This document shows, piece after piece, positions 59,546 through 64,000 of a stretch of 64,000 bases of DNA. The position numbers and the translations under genes were made by a program. Within the stretch, counting starts at the first letter, position 1; every line of letters starts with the position of its first letter. The DNA lies in contig SSEL01000037.1 in NCBI GenBank assembly GCA_008012315.1, forward strand, positions 78,495-142,494, written 5' to 3'. The notes beneath the pieces were generated by a model. That model had not been told where the DNA came from, searched no databases, and saw nothing but the letters and a program-made list of their open reading frames with translations. This stretch comes from Rhodospirillaceae bacterium (GTDB lineage: Bacteria > Pseudomonadota > Alphaproteobacteria > Dongiales > Dongiaceae).

Positions 59546-60189
59546 CGCTTGCGGATCTTGCGCAGCCGCTTCAGCCAGAGGCCGAGGCCGCCGCGTTTCT
59601 GCTGCCGCGCCGCGCGTTTCCGCTTCACCCAATAGAACTGCACCGAGCGCCGCTCGCCGACATATTCGGGAAAGCCGTGGAACGACTGTTCATTGCGCCG
59701 GAAGGCCAGCATCGCGCCGTCCACCGGCGGCACCTCGACGACATAATCGTTGATATTGTCCGGGTCGCGCAGCAGCCGCAACTGGCCGCCCGGCGCGTGC
59801 CATTCCTTGTTGAGATAGATCAGCACGGTGAGGAATTTGGAGCGGGAATCGTTATGCACATTGCCGTCCGAGGCATCGGCATATTTCCGCACCGTCAGCT
59901 GCATCGGGCAGTCGCTCAGGTCCATGCCGAATTTCGCCGCGAAACGCGCCTTCATCTCCGGCGCGTTCAACTCGTCCAGCATCGTCTGGAAGGCCGGGCC
60001 GTGGGTCAGGTCCTCGGGCGGGAAGTTGCCGGCTGCCGTGATCGCCGGATAATCGTCATTGATGGCCTGCATGGCTTCCGGCGTGACGAAGCCGGGCACC
60101 AGGATGAAATCGCAGGGGTCGCGCCGCAGCGCCGCCCGATCGAAGGCCTCGAAATCGAACATCGACATACTAGGAAATATCTCCGTCAT
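59542..60189 (-). CDS. 2-oxoglutarate/Fe(II)-dependent oxygenase
   Basis: 215 residues from ATG 60189, with GGGGAC upstream; ATGs at 60168 and 60162 are alternatives. The Fe triad is His112 and Asp114 (GNVHNDSRSKF) and His171 (QSFHGFP); Arg180/Arg181 (VGERRSVQF) should bind 2-oxoglutarate. The N terminus FILVPGFVTPEAMQAINDDY is typical of prolyl-hydroxylase-like proteins. The C-terminal tail is very basic (KRKRAARQQKRGG), suggesting contact with nucleic acid, ribosome or membrane. The stop codon comes from a repeat end. Confidence 0.85.
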   Translation of the reverse strand: MTEIFPSMSMFDFEAFDRAALRRDPCDFILVPGFVTPEAMQAINDDYPAITAAGNFPPEDLTHGPAFQTMLDELNAPEMKARFAAKFGMDLSDCPMQLTVRKYADASDGNVHNDSRSKFLTVLIYLNKEWHAPGGQLRLLRDPDNINDYVVEVPPVDGAMLAFRRNEQSFHGFPEYVGERRSVQFYWVKRKRAARQQKRGGLGLWLKRLRKIRKR

Positions 60190-60412
60190 GTCCCCATTTG
60201 TGCCCTTGGGCGGCGCATTCTCGCGTAAATCCTATATCGTCGCAATATGGGCAGTCGCAATGGGGGCGTCTGCTTGGATTGCCGCAGCGCGGAACTGTCG
60301 CAGTGGGACCCTATCGACATAACGCCAAAACGTTACCGCAACATGACGGGAAGCGTCCGACGTATTAGGACGCTTGTGTAAAGCGATGCTGCCGGCCTCG
60401 CGGGACGCCAAA

Positions 60413-60494
60413 AACAAACAAGGTTGTCCTCACCTTCCTTAATGATCGTCGCGCATTGCCTGCAACAAACAAGCCTGCAACAAACAAGGTTGTC
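60413..60494. repeat. Short direct repeats upstream of the 2OG oxygenase gene
   Basis: AACAAACAAGGTTGTC occurs at 60413-60428 and 60479-60494. Between them GCCTGCAACAAACAA is duplicated in tandem (60458-60472 and 60473-60487). The gap from 60190 to 60587 otherwise contains no supported gene. Confidence 0.6.
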
Positions 60495-60524
60495 ATCAAC
60501 TCTGTTGATATTGGAGTTGATGAC
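60492..60524. terminator. Perfect 11-bp stem-loop downstream of the DUF3750 gene
   Basis: GTCATCAACTC (60492-60502) and GAGTTGATGAC (60514-60524), 11-base loop. It is about 60 bases past the stop of the leftward DUF3750 gene. No T-run, so it could equally be an operator. Confidence 0.5.
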
Positions 60525-60587
60525 GATCGAGCAGGTGGTGTGCGCCCTGCGATATGAGCAATGTTCGGTCACAACAGTCAGGCCGCC

Positions 60588-61334
60588 TTACCCCTGCATC
60601 CCGAACCGCCCCAGCCCCGGCAGCTCCACCGCCGGCCGCCGCCAATCGAGCCCGAAGACGGCACCCAGCACATTGATCTCCAATCCCTCGCGCAGGCCCA
60701 AGGTGACGCCGCCATAACCGCCCAGGCTCAACCGGAAGCCGGTGCCCGACGGGGTCGCGCGCAGCCAGCGCCCGTCATAGGGATAATCCTTGCCGATGGC
60801 GATATTGGGCAGGGTCACGTCGATCTCCGGCACCTGATCCAGGATCGCCGCGATGAAGGTGTTGGAATTCGGCCCCGGCCAGGCGCGGTAATCGCCCTGC
60901 TTGGAAAAGGCATAACTGGTGATCGCCGCCTGGATGCGCGGGATCAGCCGCGCCGCCGCCGCGCCATCCAGCGCATAGACCAGCGCCGGATCGCGCCCGA
61001 ACCAGCGCCCATCCGCCGCAAAGCCGTTCACCCGGATCGGCTCGCCCCAGGCGGTATAGTCATAGCGCGTATAAGCCTCGGCACCCGGCGCCTTGATGAC
61101 GATCCAGCAATGGCTGGCGAAGATCCCGCGCCACCGCACCGTCCGCGCCGCGAAGATGCGGATGACCGCGCCCGGCGTCTGTGCCGCCGGTTTCAGCAGG
61201 CCGGCACTCGACCGGTCGGCATTGCGCCAGTCGCGGTCGTAATCCCCGGTGACATGCAAGGCGGCGGAAAGGATGAGCGGCAGCAGGAAGGCAACGAAAA
61301 AAGCGATCAGCACGGTTTTGACGGTTCCACGCAT
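60588..61334 (-). CDS. DUF3750 family protein
   Basis: 248 residues. One N-terminal membrane helix (VLIAFFVAFLLPLILSAALH) and a periplasmic domain with GIFASHCWIVIKAPG and WPGPNSNTFIAAIL, the conserved His- and Asn-containing motifs of DUF3750; the HCW and NSNTF pattern recalls NlpC-like cysteine peptidases, but I do not claim activity. Monocistronic on the minus strand. Confidence 0.88.
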   Translation of the reverse strand: MRGTVKTVLIAFFVAFLLPLILSAALHVTGDYDRDWRNADRSSAGLLKPAAQTPGAVIRIFAARTVRWRGIFASHCWIVIKAPGAEAYTRYDYTAWGEPIRVNGFAADGRWFGRDPALVYALDGAAAARLIPRIQAAITSYAFSKQGDYRAWPGPNSNTFIAAILDQVPEIDVTLPNIAIGKDYPYDGRWLRATPSGTGFRLSLGGYGGVTLGLREGLEINVLGAVFGLDWRRPAVELPGLGRFGMQG

Positions 61335-61845
61335 CGGACACGACTTCTGGGAATACGACTTCTGGCCATCGGCGGTGAAAACAGGATCCCCCTGTTTACA
61401 CCCAAACGAGCATTATAATTAGGCAGGAGCGAGGCATTTATCCAGCCCTGCCGGTCCGCGCCACCATGACCGGTCATCGCACAACCTTGCGCCACGCTCG
61501 CTTGCCACCCCGATCAGGGTCCACGGTTGAGGCAGGCGCGGTCGCCGACACGAAACCCACCAAAGACGACCCGCATCCCTCAATTCCAAAAAAGACAACC
61601 ACGTGACGTGACGCCCGTCACTCTCATGCTCGAAGCGAGGCACCATTTTCTTTTACGAAGCGTTCCACATCCACCTGACAGCGAAAAGTCAGTTTCGCTG
61701 CTTCTGATCACCGCACGCTGTTCAGCACAGCATCACCCCGCCAGATTGCCTCGATACAATTCCCCAAACACAAAAACAAAACATCACCTCACGCATCCAA
61801 GTTCTGGGCTGGTCATCATCAATAACAAGCAGAGAGAGACGTCTT
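61335..61845. other. Long intergenic region between DUF3750 and SDR genes
   Basis: About 510 bases, AT-richer than its surroundings, with divergent flanking genes. It should hold promoters in both directions. No gene, tRNA or strong hairpin was seen; the lower GC may mark foreign or decayed DNA. Confidence 0.45.
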
Positions 61846-62592
61846 ATGACTCGGTTGAAGAACAAGGTTGCCCTGGTCACCGGCGGTTCACGCGGCATTG
61901 GTGCCGCTATTGTTGAGCGGCTCTGCGCGGAAGGTGCCGCCGTCGCCTTCACCTATATCACGGCGAAGCAACCGGCCGAGGCCCTGGTCAAGACCATCGC
62001 CAAGGCCGGCGGTACGGCCCTGGCGATCCATGCCGATAGCGGCGATATCGATGCGGTGAAGGGCGCGGTGGCGGAAACGGTGGAGGTCTTCGGCCGGCTG
62101 GATATCCTGGTCAACAATGCCGCGATCGAAATCCCCGGTGCGGTCGAAACCTATCCGCTGGAAAAACTGGACCGCATGATCGCGGTCAATATCAAAGGCC
62201 CCTTCGTCGCAGCACAGGAAGCCGCGCGCCATATGATGGAAGGCGGGCGCATCATCAATATCGGCAGCGTCAGCAGCGACTTCATGCCGGTACCCGAACA
62301 CGCGGTCTATGCCATGACGAAAGGGGCCATCGCCAGTTTCACCCGTGGCCTCGCCCGCGATCTGGGGCCGCGCGGCATTACCGTCAACAACGTCCAGCCC
62401 GGCCGCGTCGACACCGATCTCCTGAAGGAAGTAAGCCGTGTCGTCGGCGCCGACAAAGTGCGTGAGCCGATCGCCCTCAAACGCGTCGGCAAATCCGAGG
62501 AAGTCGCCAGCCTCGTCGCCTATCTCGCCAGTTCAGAAGCGGCCTTCGTGACGGGGGCGAATATGAAGGTCGATGGCGGGGCGTCGGTTTGA
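61846..62592 (+). CDS. Short-chain dehydrogenase/reductase
   Basis: 248 residues. NAD(P)-binding TGGSRGIG (12-19), NNAA at 90-93, catalytic Tyr155 and Lys159 in YAMTKG, and Ser near 141-144. Arg16 after the Gly-Ser and TYITAKQ after beta-2 hint at NADPH preference. It is FabG-like; the substrate is unknown. Codons 57-117 are repeated almost exactly at 63819-64000. Confidence 0.9.
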   Translation: MTRLKNKVALVTGGSRGIGAAIVERLCAEGAAVAFTYITAKQPAEALVKTIAKAGGTALAIHADSGDIDAVKGAVAETVEVFGRLDILVNNAAIEIPGAVETYPLEKLDRMIAVNIKGPFVAAQEAARHMMEGGRIINIGSVSSDFMPVPEHAVYAMTKGAIASFTRGLARDLGPRGITVNNVQPGRVDTDLLKEVSRVVGADKVREPIALKRVGKSEEVASLVAYLASSEAAFVTGANMKVDGGASV

Positions 62593-62840
62593 GATCTGAC
62601 GATGTACCAGCTTGATCCCACAGACTTAACGTCGTTCAGACAGAATTTGTCCGTTTGTTCCAGGCGGGCGTGAAAACCCCTTTCCTCGTATATCTGCGGA
62701 ACTCGAAGATCGATTTCCCGACATCAGCCGTCATGACAAGGCATCATCCGCCCGGTGCCAGCTTTGGTGCCGGGGCAGAAAACTATCTGTCCCCGGCGAC
62801 ATGGCGCCTCTGTCGGCGGCATCTCAACTGGAGACACTGC

Positions 62841-63809
62841 ATGGAATTCGCCGAGCGCCTGAAATCCGAACCCGTCTTCCTGGCCGAAGGCGCAATCGGG
62901 ACGCGTCTGATCTACGAGTTCAAGCGGGAGATGCCGGATTTCGCCGAATTCATCCATCTCTACGATCCGGCCGGCCGCGCCGATCTGATCGCGATCTACC
63001 GCAGCTATATGGAGATCGCTGCCGAATATGATCTGCCGATGCTGGTCAGCGCAATCACCTGGCGGGCGCATCCCGAGGGGCTGGCGCGTCAGGGCTTCGA
63101 TGCGCCGGGCGATCTCGCGCGCGTCAATGGCGATGCTGTTGCCATCATTCGGGACCTGCGCCGGGAATTGCGGCTGGAGCACAATATCTATATCGCCGGC
63201 GTGATCGGCCCGCGTTTCGACGGCTATGATCCCGCCGGCGCGCCGGATGCGGCGACGGCGGAAGCCTATCATCTGCCCCAGGCACAGGTGCTCGCCGCCT
63301 CTGGTGTCGATGTTCTTTCCGCGCGAACCTTCACCAGCATGGGTGAACTGCTCGGCGTCGCCCGCGCTTTCGCCGCGACGGGCTTGCCCTATGTCCTGGC
63401 ACCCGTGATCGATGCCGACGGGCATTTGCGGGACGGCACGCCCCTGGCCGAGGCGGTGGCTCGCATCGACGCGGAGGTTAGCCGTCCGCCGCTGCACTTC
63501 TTCATCGGCTGCGTCCACCCGGCGCATGTCGTGGCGGCGGCGAACGGCATGTCCTGGCCCGCATCCGACCGGGTCCACGGCCTGCACGGCAATGCATCGG
63601 CCCTGTCCCATGACGAACTGGACAAGCTCGACCATCTGGATACGGGCGATCCCGAGGACTTTGCGGACCGCGTGGTCGACCTGCATGGCCGCGGCGTCAA
63701 ATTGCTCGGCGGCTGCTGCGGCACAGATGTCGCCCATATCCGGGCCGTGGCGCGGCGTTTCACTTCCGGCCGACCGGAAACGAAGATCTCATCTTCCACC
63801 ACGCGGTAG
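62841..63809 (+). CDS. Homocysteine S-methyltransferase-domain protein
   Basis: 322 residues from ATG 62841, with GGAG upstream; the frame open from 62655 is not conserved-looking. The three Zn-ligand Cys are present: Cys214 (FIGCVHPAH), Cys282 and Cys283 (LGGCCGTDVAHI). FLAEGAIGTRLIYE is the usual N-terminal motif. It probably moves a methyl group from a donor such as S-methylmethionine or a betaine to a thiol. The last dozen residues are polar, and the SDR duplicate begins 9 bases after the stop. Confidence 0.85.
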   Translation: MEFAERLKSEPVFLAEGAIGTRLIYEFKREMPDFAEFIHLYDPAGRADLIAIYRSYMEIAAEYDLPMLVSAITWRAHPEGLARQGFDAPGDLARVNGDAVAIIRDLRRELRLEHNIYIAGVIGPRFDGYDPAGAPDAATAEAYHLPQAQVLAASGVDVLSARTFTSMGELLGVARAFAATGLPYVLAPVIDADGHLRDGTPLAEAVARIDAEVSRPPLHFFIGCVHPAHVVAAANGMSWPASDRVHGLHGNASALSHDELDKLDHLDTGDPEDFADRVVDLHGRGVKLLGGCCGTDVAHIRAVARRFTSGRPETKISSSTTR

Positions 63810-63818
63810 GCGAGATGC

Positions 63819-64000
63819 ACGGCCCTGGCGATCCATGCCGATAGCGGCGATATCGATGCGGTGAAGGGGGCGGTGGCGGAAACGGCGGAGGTCTTCGGCC
63901 GGCTGGATATCCTGGTCAACAATGCCGCGATCGAAATCCCCGGTGCGGTCGAAACCTATCCGCTGGAAAAACTGGACCGCATGATCGCGGTCAATATCAA
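63819..64000 (+). pseudogene. 5'-truncated second copy of the SDR gene (continues past the edge)
   Basis: The 182 bases match 62014-62195, within the intact SDR gene, with only two differences. Homology begins abruptly at codon 57 of the SDR; the frame upstream meets the TAG that ends the methyltransferase gene, so this copy has no start of its own before an internal GTG. It is either a truncated pseudogene or the junction of a local duplication. Confidence 0.85.

Noticed and set aside
60413..60494. Possible CRISPR-like array
   Set aside because: Only two or three short repeats with no regular spacers and no cas genes nearby.

Overview
The window looks like a chromosomal segment of a GC-rich alphaproteobacterium, probably Rhodospirillales-like. 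The codon usage, the many CUT1, spermidine-type and BMP-type ABC importers, the GGAAC-N16-type promoters and several palindromic intergenic repeats fit that. This placement is by pattern, not by alignment. No rRNA, tRNA, CRISPR array or intact insertion sequence was seen.

Layout. 1-1986 (minus): a three-subunit molybdenum hydroxylase operon in the order FAD, 2Fe-2S, Mo subunit; the last is cut by the window edge. 2356-5340: small secreted or hydrophilic proteins and an aspartyl/asparaginyl hydroxylase-like protein. 5473-19377: a large carbohydrate island with RpiB-like and TpiA-like isomerases, a DeoR regulator, transaldolase, a SorC (EryD-type) regulator, DhaK/DhaL kinase subunits on the opposite strand, and an ABC importer (binding protein, two permeases, a 94-residue membrane protein, two unlike ATPases) followed by a PfkB kinase and a class II aldolase. 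The enzyme set resembles the erythritol/erythrulose phosphate pathways, so I infer tetrose or polyol catabolism ending in erythrose 4-phosphate, which transaldolase can use.

19382-24226: a 138-bp repeat, a Spy/CpxP-like protein, a small stress-gene cluster with EcfG-like promoters, a ferritin-like protein, AraC + DUF2000, and ureidoglycolate lyase. 24632-29339: a complete BMP-type nucleoside/purine-like ABC importer. 29473-35010: a TauE/SafE-type exporter, acetate kinase, sulfoacetaldehyde acetyltransferase and a MocR/TauR-like regulator, together a sulfonate module. 35252-46595: a spermidine/putrescine-type ABC importer, an omega-aminotransferase, and two large FAD/GcvT demethylating dehydrogenases. 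Together with the preceding block this could bring in taurine or N-methylated taurine, or polyamines, and degrade them.

46909-49122: MFS transporter and ureohydrolase. 49232-52599: an arsR / flavoprotein / MFS operon (arsRVK-like order) beside decayed pieces of an AraC gene and of an Acr3 arsenite permease. 52677-61334: GlxA-type AraC, GcvA-type LysR, SelO, asparagine synthetase, DUF488, a 2OG-Fe(II) oxygenase and DUF3750. 61846-64000: an SDR dehydrogenase, a homocysteine S-methyltransferase-like protein, and the start of a second, 5'-truncated copy of the same SDR gene.

The points most worth following are: the tetrose island with its complementary degenerate ATPase pair; the sulfonate module next to tandem demethylating dehydrogenases; the arsenic operon whose flavoprotein ends in three Cys-Cys pairs spaced exactly 12 residues apart; the 138-bp repeats whose CTAG ends supply stop codons; and the SDR duplication at the right edge.
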